This document shows, in pieces, positions 23,961 to 35,819 of a stretch of DNA of 64,000 bases. Under the pieces are notes generated by a model. The model ran no database searches and was not told the origin of the DNA. It was given only the letters and a program-made list of their open reading frames with translations. Source of the stretch: Pteria penguin (lineage: Eukaryota; Mollusca; Bivalvia; Pterioida; Pteriidae); assembly GCA_035048485.1 (NCBI GenBank), contig CM068586.1:52690167-52754166 (forward strand), read 5' to 3'. Every line of letters begins with the position of its first letter. The first letter of the stretch is position 1. Made by a program: the position numbers and the translations under genes.

Positions 23961-25505
23961 GGTATGACAATGAGCCTGCTGAAAATAAAAGTTTGTTGTT
24001 GCTTTTTTGTTGTATATAAATAGAAGGTAATAAAATTAAGTGACTAATTCATACTGGATTAGAACTATGGAGCTAACTTTCTTTTTATTTGTTATGATAA
24101 TGTGCCTGCTGAAAATAAAAGTTTGTTGTTGCTTTTTTGTTGTATATAAATAGAAGGTGATAAAATTAAGTGACTAAATCATACTGGATTAGAACTATGG
24201 AGCTAACTATTTTTTTATTTGTTATGATAATGTGCCTGCTGAAAATAAAAGTTTGTTGTTGCTTTTTTGTTGTATATAAATAGAAGGTAATAAAATTAAG
24301 TGACTAATTCATACTGGATTAGAACTATGGAGCTAACTTTCTTTTTATTTGTTATGATAATGTGCCTGCTGAAAATAAAAGTTTGTTGTTGCTTTTTTGT
24401 TGTATATAAATAGGTGATAAAATTAAGTGACTAAATCATACTGGATTAGAACTATGGAGCTAACTTTTTTTTTATTTGTTATGATAATGTGCCTGCTGAA
24501 AATAAAAGTTTGTTGTTGCTTTTTTGTTGTATATAAATAGAAGGCAACAAAATTAAGTGACTAATTCATACTGGATTAGAACTATGGAGCTAACTTTCTT
24601 TTTATTTGTTATGATAATGTGCCTGCTGAAAATAAAAGTTTGTTGTTGCTTTTTTGTTGTATATAAATAGAAGGTAATAAAATTAAGTGACTAATTCATA
24701 CTGGATTAGAACTATGGAGCTAACTTTTTTTTATTTGTTATGATAATGTGCCTGCTGAAAATAAAAGTTTGTTGTTGCTTTTTTGTTGTATATAAATAGA
24801 AGGTAATAGAATTAAGTGACTAATTCATACTGGATTAGAACTATTGAGCTAACTTTTTTTTTATTTGTTATGATAATGTGCCTGCTGAAAATAAAAGTTT
24901 GTTGTTGCTTTTTTGTTGTATATAAATAGGTGATAAAATTAAGTGACTAAATCATACTGGATTAGAACTATGGAGCTAACTTTTTTTTTATTTGTTATGA
25001 TAATGTGCCTGCTGAAAATAAAAGTTTGTTGTTGCTTTTTTGTTGTATATAAATAGAAGGCAACAAAATTAAGTGACTAATTCATACTGGATTAGAACTA
25101 TGGAGCTAACTTTCTTTTTATTTGTTATGATAATGTGCCTGCTGAAAATAAAAGTTTGTTGTTGCTTTTTTGTTGTATATAAATAGAAGGTAATAAAATT
25201 AAGTGACTAATTCATACTGGATTAGAACTATGGAGCTAACTTTTTTTTATTTGTTATGATAATGTGCCTGCTGAAAATAAAAGTTTGTTGTTGCTTTTTT
25301 GTTGTATATAAATAGAAGGTAATAGAATTAAGTGACTAATTCATACTGGATTAGAACTATTGAGCTAACTTTTTTTTTATTTGTTATGATAATGTGCCTG
25401 CTGAAAATAAAAGTTTGTTGTTGCTTTTTTATTGTATATAAATAGAAGGTAATAAAATTAAGTGACTAATTCATACTGGATTAGAACTATGGAGCTAAAC
25501 TATTT
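23961..25505 (+). repeat. 130-bp satellite array, about 12 units
   Basis: Units start at GTTATGATAATGTGCCTGCT, at 24091, 24221, 24351, 24478, 24608, 24737, 24867, 24994, 25124, 25253 and 25383, plus a diverged first unit at 23961. Lengths cycle 127, 130, 129, 130. The four units from 24351 and the four from 24867 carry the same variants in the same order (AGGTGATAAA, AAGGCAACAA, AAGGTAATAAAA, AAGGTAATAGAA with CTATTGAGC), which makes a duplicated 516-bp higher-order unit. Non-coding. Confidence 0.95.
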
Positions 25506-26185
25506 TTTGTTGGTCTCGTACGATTCGTATGCTAACACAACCTAAATAATTGTCGTAAAGTTCCATTCACTTGTTTCCTGTCAACCGAAGTACTGATTTG
25601 ACACATATCGATAATAGATATTCTGAAGTATTTTCGTTAAATGGCCGACTATCAGAGTTCAGTATTTGAAGAATAAGTAACACTAGATATGAATGACAAT
25701 TTCAAGGTAATGTTAAAATAAACCGAGTTACTTGATAATATATTTCTCGTCATATTTGCAATAAGATAAATCGAGATTTTGTCATGAACAACTATAAAAT
25801 CAAGGACCTACTATTGCCGATAACTTAAAATAAAACTCTTTCATAAATGTACTTGCGATAATAAAGTGCAAGATATCTTTTCATATAACGATAACAAGTT
25901 CTTACATATTCCGATGATATCACGGTATAGTGCGAGCTTGATAAATCAGTTCGACTTTATACAAATATAAAAACAAATATTTATAGTACAGCAATAATGT
26001 TCAAAGATTAAATCTTTGAAGGGCAAATTGTGGATAACCACATTATCTGTTATATCTTACTATGACTAGCTCGCATCCTATGTTATCAATCCGTATGAGA
26101 CCGGTCAGTAGGGGATGCTTATTCCTCCATTGCACCTGATCCAACTCATGGTTCTTCCATGGAGCCCATGGTAACTAAACTCTTT
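25506..26185. other. Intergenic, nothing recognised
   Basis: No exon or paired repeat. Confidence 0.5.
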
Positions 26186-26189
26186 ATTT

Positions 26190-26445
26190 TGAAAGACTGA
26201 AAAATCACTTACGCCACTGAGTAGTAAAACACTGAGAATCCGTTTTCCTCTAATAAACTCTGCAAAACTGAAAGACACTCAAGTCTTCATGGAAAACACT
26301 TACATGACGGCCCTGACACTGCAAAACTCTCAAGTCTACACCAAAAACTCGGACGCCTACCACGACGCCCTCTGGTTGTGCAGTTGCGGTCATGCACACT
26401 TCTATACGATCCCTTCTCCAAGCCCTTAAAATGATTTACTGCAAT
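26190..26445 (+). repeat. Interspersed repeat G, copy 1
   Basis: Matches 34195-34430 in the same orientation: CGTTTTCCTCT(A/G)ATAAACTC, GACACTGCAAAACTC and GCCCTC(T/C)GGT, with CTTCTATAC..TCCCTTCT at the end. Further weak similarity follows (the TACTGCACTAC block at 34.74 kb and its counterpart near 26.59 kb). No product. Confidence 0.65.
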
Positions 26446-27285
26446 GTGTCCATGAGATTTTTTACTTATCTTAACTTTTGTATATAACATGTGATTTAAA
26501 TAATAATAATTATAATAACAATAATAATAATAATAAATAAATAAATAAATAAAATTAAAAACCCCGAAGCATTGACCAATCAGCTGTATGCTGTACTACG
26601 GGATCTTTCTTATCGCGAACATGGAAATCGATACTTCATCTAACAGTAAATTGACATTCATGTAAGTGACATACGCGTACCCTTATTACGCGTTGTAACA
26701 ACATCGAGTTAAGGTCGTGTATCGGCAGTGGTGGATTCAGTTCGCTCGCTTACATAAAAATCCCTGTCTTCACCATTTCCAGTAAAAACTGGCAAATTTG
26801 TATTTGACCTTTATTTTCAAAATGAGCGGATCAATATTATTAATTGTCAAGTTTGATGTCCAACCAAAGTATATTTTAACAGAGTCGATTAAACCTTTCT
26901 TTGATCTCTGTATTATACCCCACACTTCAGTGTCTTCATCCGAAACTAACGGCACAGACATGGAATCTGTTTAATTGCTTTATTTTGCAGCGATATGTCT
27001 TTAATCTTTTACATGTAATCAGCAAACTATTACGTAATTAACATGCGGTTTGTTTGACAATATCACCCCTAAGAGTATATTTATTTACAGGTTGAAACAT
27101 ATCCAATTTATTCTGTTCAAAGTTAATTTTGTGTTATTGGCAAATTTAAGGAATCACTTTAACAGTGACTAATAATGTTTAGGGTAGAGTTGAATTACAC
27201 ATTTCCAAGATTTCTATGTGCAACGCTTAGAGATGTCTTACTTGCCATCAAATTCTAGTCCACCATTAATGGCAACATTTATTAT
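26446..27285. other. Intergenic, short AAT/AATA microsatellite
   Basis: An A/T-only simple repeat at about 26503-26555, otherwise nothing recognised. Confidence 0.5.
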
Positions 27286-27289
27286 ATTA

Positions 27290-28465
27290 AGATAAACGAT
27301 CAAATTCCCCAATTTAATATACTTTATAACCTAAGTAGCAAGAGGATTCAGGGCTCAGTTTGTAGGTGAAACTTCCAAAACATTGAAAAACCGTTTTCAT
27401 AATCATTCATATAAAATGAGAAATAATTCTAATAACAAGAACTTTCTTTACAATCACTTCATCAAATATAATCACAATATTAATATCCTTATTATTACTT
27501 CTATTGAAAGCATTACAAAACTACCTGGAAAAACTAGATCTGAAATTAAAAAAACGACGTTTTGTTGCTGAATTTTATTGGATTTACCATCTACAAACCC
27601 CATATCCCTTTGGACTCAATGACCAAATTTTTCAACAAGGTCACGTTTCCTCTTACCATAACGATATGGCACTAACAACAATGTACCACAGTGGACATTC
27701 ACGGGCCCCTCAAATTCAGAAGTAACACCAGGTGCCGTGGGGGGGGGGGGGGTGTCAGCGTCTTCAGACCAGACATTCAGAGGAAACACAGGTTGTACAG
27801 TCGCGGCCGTAATGACAACTTCAACAGACAGATCTACTGCGGGTAGCCAGAGAGAACGCCCGTCACGAACTTCTGCATGCATTATCATCTTTTCTGGTCA
27901 TCAGATGGAAACCTATCCTGCATCAGCCTGATTTAAGACGTTTACATTACACGGATTAACTTTAACTAAAATGATTATAGCATTTTCATACAACAAACTT
28001 TCCCACGTATACCATTGCTTCCTCCTAAATTGCAATTTATCAAGTTTAGATTTGGTAAATAAAGGTTTAGATCTGCTTAATATTTCCAATAGTTTTCGAG
28101 ATCTTAGAGTCAAATTAAAAATTTCTCAGTATTTCAAGAATCTTGAACCGCCCCTGATTTTTTATCAGTAAAAACAAAAAAAAAAAAAAAAAAAAATAAT
28201 AATAATAAAAAATAAAAGATAAACCAAAAAAGAAAAAAAAAACCCACATTAGAGGCCTTATATTTAATTACAATGCAGTCATCCCAATTCTCTTGACTCT
28301 ATTCCATCGTCCTGTTCATGCAATTATCCTAAATTCATTTATCAGCCCGCGGGCCATATTGTTACAGATGATCTTAACTGTATTTTGGACAAATATCTAC
28401 GTTCACTTTGTAATAAAGGGCCAAAATATAGATTATTTTCACATCTGAATTTCAGAAGTCCTTGA
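27290..28465 (+). mobile_element. Penelope-like element, endonuclease-first 5' part
   Basis: About 27355-27640 encodes a GIY-YIG-type endonuclease remnant: QFVGETSKTLKNRFHNH, then, after one frameshift near 27545, RRFVAEFYWIYHLQTPYPFG and LND. About 28020-28165 reads LSSLDLVNKGLDLLN..FRD, and, after an A-rich insertion, about 28255-28445 reads SCSCNYPKFIYQPAGHIVTD, then LRSLCNKGPKYR. These are the linker and pre-RT regions of family A, so the endonuclease lies N-terminal to the RT. This is the permuted order described for Naiad-type Penelope-like elements. The RT itself is missing here. A copy of the CACCTGGTCTCACC-type repeat (about 27660-27790) lies between the two parts, so the locus may be composite. 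Confidence 0.75.
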
Positions 28466-29270
28466 TTATCCCGTGTGTTACATTGTTGCTAATGTCACAT
28501 TTACTTGAATCTAATTATTTTTGTATTCTGCATTTGAGATTAACTCAATCTTCGTGTTGGTTTTCCATACCCCTTGGGTCAAAGACGAGGTTTTACATTG
28601 TCGTTGTAATGGCACTAAATGAGTCACGTGTTCGTTTTATATATAAACACATCATTATCACATGTTTTGAATATTCTGTACACCTATAAATTCTACAGGA
28701 ATTTTGCAGATTCTGACACAATAAATGACATGCACGAAAATAATTTTAATTATGAATAATCGGGAAGAGTTACTTTAATAAAATGCAGAAATAACAAAAT
28801 CTGATTGACATAATCATTGAAGAAATCAGGTTCAATTTCGATCTCTCAAAGTTTAACACCTTATAGTACGAATTGTAACTTGCAATCATTTAAGTGTGGT
28901 AACTTTCATATAATGTGCAAAGCTGAGCAGAGGTACAATACAAAAAATTTCCCGAATTAGGTTTGTATTTGAAAGCAATAACTTTTATCAATGTAGTTTC
29001 GACAATTTTACAATCATCAGTGTCTACCAGCAATACATTTTCTCGTACATGTATGAAATAATCACGATTAAAAACAAGTAATTCATGTGAATAAAAACAA
29101 ACTGAACACATTTATATCGCTTTATGTCACTTTCCAAAAACTTAGATTTCCTTTGGGGTGTTACTAAAACCGTAAAATTTTATTGATTCCAAAATGTACA
29201 AAACAAAGTTTTTAAAATAATTTGTATTACCGTCCACAGTCAGAACCACAACTGTATTATAATAAGATGT
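28466..29270. other. Intergenic, nothing recognised
   Basis: Short frames only, none with a recognisable domain. Confidence 0.5.
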
Positions 29271-29277
29271 TTTTGTG

Positions 29278-29412
29278 ATCATTTTATGTGTTCATTTTAT
29301 GTGTTCATTTTATGTGTTCATTTTATGTGTTCATTTTATGTGTTCATTTTATGTGTTCATTTTATGTGTTCATTTTATGTGTTCATTTTATGTGTTCATT
29401 TTATGTGTTCAT
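29278..29412 (+). repeat. 13-bp tandem repeat, about 10 units
   Basis: Unit TTCATTTTATGTG repeated almost without change. Because 13 is not a multiple of 3, all frames are used and the long plus frame is an artefact. Confidence 0.95.
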
Positions 29413-30022
29413 TCTCTTGCTTGTCATACAGATAAATCAGAGTTTTCCTTTCGTTTAGGGACATAGCTATAATATTTGCCAAATTTGATTTAAGTGTTCC
29501 TTTTGCAAAACTCTGTATACTTTAAAAATCTAAATATTCTACAGTAATACACATTACCCCACTTTACTGATGTACCTGGATGGATATGTTAACAATCTTT
29601 TACGTTTACAATAAAAAGCATAGAAGCAACCATACGTACCTCTGACCGATAAAAAGGCGATACCTTTGCAACAAAGACGAATGCTTCTAAAATGAATGAG
29701 ATACGTAACTTCAGCTGCATATAGTGCGTTTGCCAGATAAGATATGGTTCTCATTATCTTATGATTTTGTTAAACCTTGCCTGCTTTTTATTGAAATGAT
29801 TATGATCATATAAATACAGAAGTTTCTATATTACAGGACCAACGCATGCAATTCTTTACTTTATAAAGAGCAAATTGAAATGAAATGAATTCTCTGTACA
29901 CATAATGACAGAAATCCTTACACCTCCTAGTTATACATTTCTTGAGTACAGTAGATTTACTTTAAAAAATGTCTTTGTTATTATCATTATCCCAAGTACC
30001 TGAATAATATCAAATACAAATG
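29413..30022. other. Intergenic, nothing recognised
   Basis: No exon or paired repeat. Confidence 0.5.
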
Positions 30023-30025
30023 TTA

Positions 30026-30196
30026 GGTGGTTGATTGGTGTTTTACGTCACTTTCAACAATTTTCAGTGATATCGTGACATGAAAGCAGGAGTTATCCAA
30101 CCTATTAAACACAAAAGTACAGTAGCACAATCCGGGGAATCAAACCTGTATCGTTGGTGCCGCAAGTCAGGCGCTTAACCACTACACCAAGCCTAC
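30026..30196 (-). mobile_element. SINE B, older copy
   Basis: Reverse orientation. Head with GGCTTGGTGTAGTGGTTAAG and GGTTTGATTCC, tail ending GACGTAAAACACCAATCAAC. More diverged than the 19.3- and 31.4-kb copies, with no target duplication I could recognise. Confidence 0.85.
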
Positions 30197-30640
30197 TCTT
30201 ATACATAAGATAAATATCTTCCTAGTTATATTGATAAAAGTAAATACCTAATTCAGACAGAACATAACACTGAATGAGTTTCAAGATCTACAGAATATAG
30301 TGACTTTTTATGACTGTCAAGTACTAAGTCACTACTAGAACCAATATAATTCATACCAATAAATCTTGGCAAAGGAAATCTCAACTGAACTTTGAAAAAT
30401 AAATCTTTAATACATACTTCTAAAATAAACAGAATAACGAACTGATTATAATGTCACACCCGTATAGCAATACCATTTAATAAACGTTAGCTCTGTAATA
30501 CGTGTGAAGAAGCAAAAATGGTAAGATTTTTTACCTCGTTGTTTGAAAGAGTACAGAGAAAGGCGCAAGAGGTTTATTTTCTTTTCTTTCACTTTTTCTT
30601 CTTTTTCTTTTTACTTAGACTTGACTTAAGTGTTATTATA
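30197..30640. other. Intergenic, nothing recognised
   Basis: T-rich tract near 30580-30615; no exon. Confidence 0.5.
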
Positions 30641-31170
30641 CCTTTTTCCTGATGTTATGTGGCTTTGACACTTTCTATACAGTGTTTGTTCACATTCATT
30701 TATATATACAATGTTGAATTATTATTGTTTCGTCTGTGTGTAAGGACATTCGCGGCGGGTGTGGCTAACCAAACAGGGGACGCTCACTCCTCCCGGGCAC
30801 CTGGTCTCACCTCTGAATTTCAGGGGTCCGTGAATGTCCACTGTGGTAAATTGTTGTTAGTGCCATAGTCATGTGATACCAGTTACTTTCGTATTTTGCT
30901 TAGATGAACGATATTTATCTAAATGTAAAATAAACAAGTAATCGGTGTCATATGAACAACAATTTACTACAGTGGACATTCATGTACCCTTGAAATTTAG
31001 AGGTGAGACTATGTGCCTAGGAGTAACGAGCGTCTCCTGTTGGACTAGCCACACTCGCTGTGAATGCCCTACATACAGACGAAACAAATATAATTCAGCA
31101 CTGTTTATATACAGGAATGTGAACCAACACTGTGTTAAAAGTGCCACGGTCACATAACATCAGGAAAAGT
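30641..31170. repeat. Inverted repeat of two family A 3'-type repeats
   Basis: Arms of about 235 bp (30641-30880 and 30935-31170) face each other across a short spacer. Outer ends are TCCTGATGTTATGT and ACATAACATCAGGA; inner parts contain CACCTGGTCTCACCTC and GTGAATGTCCACTGTGGTA or their complements. Similar segments occur singly at 27.7, 42.2 and 44.5 kb. Confidence 0.75.
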
Positions 31171-31423
31171 ACTACCGCCAACAATTACCAGAGTATCAAG
31201 AGCGAAACAAAGAGAAATTACAAAAGTATTTGATCATGAAAAGATAAATTCAGCATTCCCCACTGCCGTGAAAGAAAAACAAAAAGAAAACTAATGTTTA
31301 ATAATAAGTAAACTTGAAAAAGAAAAAGGCAATACTTTGATATATTTTTTAAAATGTCCATTCAAAATACTCTTAACACTTCGTTCATACTGTTGTTAGT
31401 TTATTGCTTCTTATTTCAAGATA

Positions 31424-31598
31424 GGGGCAGGCGTGGTGTAGTGGTTAAGTGCTTGGCTTACGGCGCCGACGATCCGGGTTCGATTCCCGGGTTGCGCCAC
31501 TAGATTTAAGAGGTTGGTAACCTCCTGCTTCCATGTCGCGATATAACTGAAATATTGTTGAAAGCGACGTAAAACACCAATCAACCAACCAACCAACG
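31424..31598 (+). mobile_element. SINE B, full length with target duplication
   Basis: 175 bp with tRNA-like A and B boxes and the GACGTAAAACACCAATCAA tail. A perfect 12-bp duplication, TATTTCAAGATA, lies at 31412-31423 and 31599-31610. Nearly identical to the 19.3-kb copy, which suggests recent activity. Confidence 0.93.
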
Positions 31599-31610
31599 TA
31601 TTTCAAGATA

Positions 31611-32955
31611 ATTTAAATATTGTTTTGGTACCTGACTATATAATGTAAACTGTACCGGATTGATTCACTCAGATGTTTGGGGTAATCCCGTAGAGGTCAT
31701 AGGTTTGTCGATTTGTTGCTTTCCATGACATCTGTGTCGTCTGCATGTCCATACATGTAAGGCCTATATTCAAGAAAACTATCCAGTATCCTAATTGATA
31801 TAAAAACTTAGTCTGTTTGAACTTATCCTCTAATATGTTCTGTATGTAGAGGTCGACCTAATGTCAAATCCGCCATATTGTTATCTTTGACAGGTATACG
31901 TATCTCCCATTAATTCAAATTTAAAAGTAATTGAGTTTTTTTTTAATTTTCAAATGAGAATTAATGCGACTTATATAGTATTGTATATTTCCTTTAGAAT
32001 TTTATTCAAAAGTCTAGTAGTTTCATAAATAAGAAGTTAAGTTTTTCTCATTACAAACATCACAATACCTTGAATATTTTACTTTGAATACCATGATGTG
32101 CTACATATAATTTTTTTATGATTCTTGCGAATTAGAGTGAAGCCAGTCTTCTTACATAAACTGGAGGATGGAGACAGTGCTATGGCTGAAAATCCGATTT
32201 TCTGGGGAGAAAGATTGTACTTGAGCTATTTCACAATTTCTTGATTCTACATCTAGTCTGTTGTCTTCAAAGCAAGTTCTCAAAACACAGGAATACGTTT
32301 GCTTAAGAGTTCATGTTGAAAAATCAATTCGCCTAGTAAAAAAAATTATATATTTGATAGGGTACTTCCCCCGCCTGTTGCAGAATTTCGTCGAAGATAT
32401 TCCAAGTATGCTGCTGGTTTTCTAATATTGGTGGAAATGTAACAAGTGTAGTTATTAATAATGATACAATGTAACATAATTTACAGTATATGATAACTTT
32501 ACAACATGACATTTTGTATTATATGATGTGACATAATGTTAGCAACAAAAATCAAATTCCTTTTTCTGAATAAAGCTTTTCTTAGCTGCAGTCCATATGA
32601 CAAATTTATCAAGTTTAGGCCCTTCTTCTGTCATAAATCCTTAATTCTATATAAAGTAACAATGGCATTACTCTGTATCTCATTTACTCATTTTCACCGG
32701 ATTAAAAATGGACATTTAATTTCAAGGACACCTATGACCCACTCAGTTGATCTGTCTCTCTACCATTATTCGAGGCACTTAAAAATAAAAAAAAAATGTT
32801 GGGTATAATGTCTAACCCTGAGCGGCTCACTGCGAGACTAATCACTGAATTCTGCAGGATGAGCGTTCTGTTCCTGATCGATGTCTCATTGAAATAGTCA
32901 TTGAATTCTTAAATGAGAAATATCTATGTCCGCGGATTTTATGGTTTATTTTATT
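31611..32955. other. Intergenic, nothing supported
   Basis: A 90-codon plus frame (32536-32808) has no recognisable domain. No paired repeat. Confidence 0.45.
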
Positions 32956-32959
32956 TGGT

Positions 32960-33495
32960 GTAAATAACATATTTGTTCCTCAGTGGGGACTATATGTCCA
33001 AACCTCTTTCTGAGGAGACATGGTCCTGAACCTCGTCCCGTCTGACTGTTTGTCGGGACTCCTACAGATCTAGGGTCTTAGCTCACTTTCAGACTGGCAG
33101 AGCACGGTTTATTATGCTGATGTCGCATATATTTTTATTTCATTATGTGTTTTACAATACCTTACGTGTTTATATTTTTAAGACCTCTCAATATGCGACA
33201 CTTGTTGACCCTTGTTCTTTACATGGAGGATTATTTATAAATTTTTAAATGTACATCCTTTGATTGTTCTGCTGTTACGGTGAGTGGGAAGGTGGGCCGG
33301 TAAACCGGTTAACTACACCATTTGTTTGGTTTTTGTCAAATTAAATGACCGTCCTAAGTCGGTATCGTAATTGCACTACAATCAAATATTTTTGTAATGT
33401 GTTATATGTTCTAGTATATTAGTTATATTCATGTATTGTATAGCTCCATGGTGACTTCTGCCACATAACTGAGCCAGTAACTCCTCTTTTTTCTG
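32960..33495 (+). mobile_element. RT family B 3' UTR, full 3' end
   Basis: Matches the 3' UTR at 5.8-6.18 kb (reverse) and 49.96-50.39 kb, the latter nearly identical. Conserved words are TGACCCTTGTTCTTTACATG, GTTACGGTGAGTGGGAAGGT, GACCGTCCTA and the end CCAGTAACTCCTC. 5'-truncated, non-coding. Confidence 0.8.
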
Positions 33496-33509
33496 CAATA
33501 AAAATCCTA

Positions 33510-33670
33510 GGTCCCGTGTCACGGTAGGCGTGTCACGTAAGAGATCCCTCACTGCTTAGGGTAGTTCGGTTGGAAAGGTCTAAATTTGTAGGTAATGCAT
33601 CAGGCAGATGCCGTCACCATATACGTGAAATAATCGTGGATTGGCGTAAAACAATATTCAATCAATCATT
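33510..33670 (+). mobile_element. SINE A, 3' part only
   Basis: Matches SINE A from GGTCCCGTGTCACGGTAGGC to the tail GGCGTAAAACAAT..CAATCAATCA. The tRNA-like head is missing, so it is 5'-truncated. It lies between two retroelement relics. Confidence 0.85.
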
Positions 33671-34010
33671 CATAAAGAGAGCTTATTAATGAACGATCAT
33701 CATTAAATGATAGGAGTACATCGAAGTATGAAGCAGAAGATGCGATGTGGGTTGCGTCTTTTATCTCGAGTACCTTTGGATAAATGACGTTGAAGTGATC
33801 TTTAATTACAGGATTGTTAATCGACAAAACGTCATCGATGTAACTCTGCGTAACATTGAAACGAGATACTAATTGTTTATTGCCCTTGGACACCAGAGGC
33901 TGTATGAATTCTACTTCGTACGAGTACAAAAATTAAAATGTCGGTCAGAAGTGGTGCGCAGTTTGTACCGATCGGAATGCCAACAATCAGGTTAAATCAG
34001 ACCCATGACT
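33664..34010 (-). mobile_element. Penelope-like (family A) RT palm fragment, YIDD kept
   Basis: The minus frame starts within VGIPIGTNCAPLL (about 34000-33960), shifts frame once, then reads VEFIQPLVSKGNKQ, SYIDDVLSINNPVIKDHFNV and SYFDVLLSFNDD. The catalytic YIDD is intact, unlike other copies here, but only about 110 codons remain. Confidence 0.75.
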
Positions 34011-34194
34011 AATGCGATATCTACTGGTGATCTAGAGGAAGTTGATACGTAAAAGTTTTGTGTAGATGGGAAAAAATTCTTCATTTATTGGCTATTTTGG
34101 GGATATAGATCTTTGGATTTACGAAGATCCTCCTACTTTTGTACGGAAATACGAAGAAATACCAAATGGTTACACTACTGGGCCGCAAAAACCA

Positions 34195-34430
34195 ATAGGA
34201 ATTTCGTTTTCCTCTGATAAACTCTGCGAAAGCCTGAAAAACTCTGAAGTCTACCTAAAACACCGAAAAAAAAAAGCTGATGGCCCTGATAAACACTGAA
34301 AAATTAAGAAGTCTACACTGGTAAACACTGACGACACTGCAAAACTCAAAAAAAAAAAAACCTGACACCTACCGCTATGCCCTCCGGTCGTGTACTTCTA
34401 TACAGTCCCTTCTACAAGCCATATGAACAT
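34195..34430 (+). repeat. Interspersed repeat G, copy 2
   Basis: Colinear with 26190-26445. A-rich runs have expanded internally. The 77-codon frame at 34066-34299 runs into it and is not a gene. Confidence 0.65.
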
Positions 34431-35120
34431 TAATGTATATAATATGTAATGAGTTGATTAGAGGAGAATTAGAAAAAAGGAAAAGAAAATAAATAAAACA
34501 TATCTCACATTTTGTTTTGACATGTTTTGAGGTAAAATTGTTTTAACGACTCTAAAATTTAATTTGACTGGTGCATTGTTACTGTTCTGACTTACGTTTG
34601 TAAAAATCACAGTATGATAATATGAATTACTAAACTAAAACATTTGATAAAATAAAGAAAAAGAAACAAGAGAAAGAAATGTGCGCTTGGGGAGGGGGGG
34701 GGGGGGGGCAACCCAAATAAAACAAACCCAGCAGAGGCATACTGCACTACAAAGGCTTTTCTTACCGAAACTTATATATACATTTATATTTGAAGCTTTT
34801 CCGAATTAAAGTGTGATTACATATATTCCTGATAAATATCACTGTTTCATAAGTGTGTATTAAAATAGTGAAGGAGAAATAAACCAAAAAACAATGATAA
34901 TAAACATATACAACAGAGCATTTTTAAAAAGTAAAAAAAATTCTAGAAATATCAATAAATGAATTAATGATAATTTACTGAATAAATGAATAATAAATAA
35001 ATAATATTTGAATGTGTTCAGTATACGAAAAGCGAATTTAGTAAACCAGTACTGATAACAAATCGACCACAAAGGAAATCGCGTGTCATTAACTTTAAAT
35101 TACACAATGCAGTCTATTTC
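34431..35120. other. Intergenic, nothing recognised
   Basis: AT-rich, G tract near 34690-34710, no exon. Confidence 0.5.
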
Positions 35121-35126
35121 ACTTCT

Positions 35127-35453
35127 ATTGCAACCCTTATAGAGACTGCACCCATGTATTTCATGTGACGATCTTTAAAGGCCGAGCTTGACCTACATGA
35201 AAATCTGGTGGTATTGCAACCCTTATAGAGACTGCACCCATGTATTTCATGTGACGATCTTTAAAGGCCGAGCTTGACCTACATGAAAATCTGGTGGTAT
35301 TGCAACCCTTATAGACACTGCACCCATGTATTTCATGTGACGATCTTTAAAGGCCGAGCTTGACCTACATGAAAATCTGGTGGTATTGCAACCCATGTAT
35401 TTCATGTGACGATCTTTAAAGGCCGAGCTTGACCTACAGGAAAATCTGGTGGT
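35127..35453. repeat. 86-bp tandem repeat, four units
   Basis: Units start at ATTGCAACCC, positions 35127, 35213, 35299 and 35385; the last lacks about 17 bp. Units are nearly identical (AGAGACTGCACCC versus AGACACTGCACCC). The minus-strand frame with FSCRSSSAFKDRHMKYMG repeats is a by-product. Confidence 0.93.
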
Positions 35454-35815
35454 AGTACAATTAAGGGTATTTGGAGTTGGGCGGTCCTTGCCGCTGTAGC
35501 AGAGATAAAAATAACACACAGCGTGTTTCGGCCGAAACATATGGGTTACTGAACAAAGGAAGGCTAAAGATGCATCACAGAAATTAATAAATATTAATTA
35601 CACCTTGTACTAGAAAACACCTAAGATTAGTTCTATGCTATAACAATCGTTCGAATATTTTCAAAATAAGTTGTATAGACATGCAATAGATCCCCCGATA
35701 AAAAACTGGCAATTGCATCCTTTATCAATTAGCAAACAAAGTGACATGTGTTAGTATACAGTGATTTTATGATAGACATCAAATATGGAAAGAAAAAAGA
35801 TATTAACTTTACATG
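35454..35815. other. Intergenic, nothing recognised
   Basis: No exon or paired repeat. Confidence 0.5.
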
Positions 35816-35819
35816 TTAC

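Noticed and set aside
24000..25500. Regularly spaced repeats as a CRISPR-like array
   Set aside because: Repeats are contiguous 130-bp units without unique spacers, in a eukaryotic context; a satellite, not CRISPR. The same reasoning applies to the 79-bp array.
34066..34299. 77-codon plus-strand frame
   Set aside because: Runs into interspersed repeat G, and the matching part at 26.2 kb is not open.
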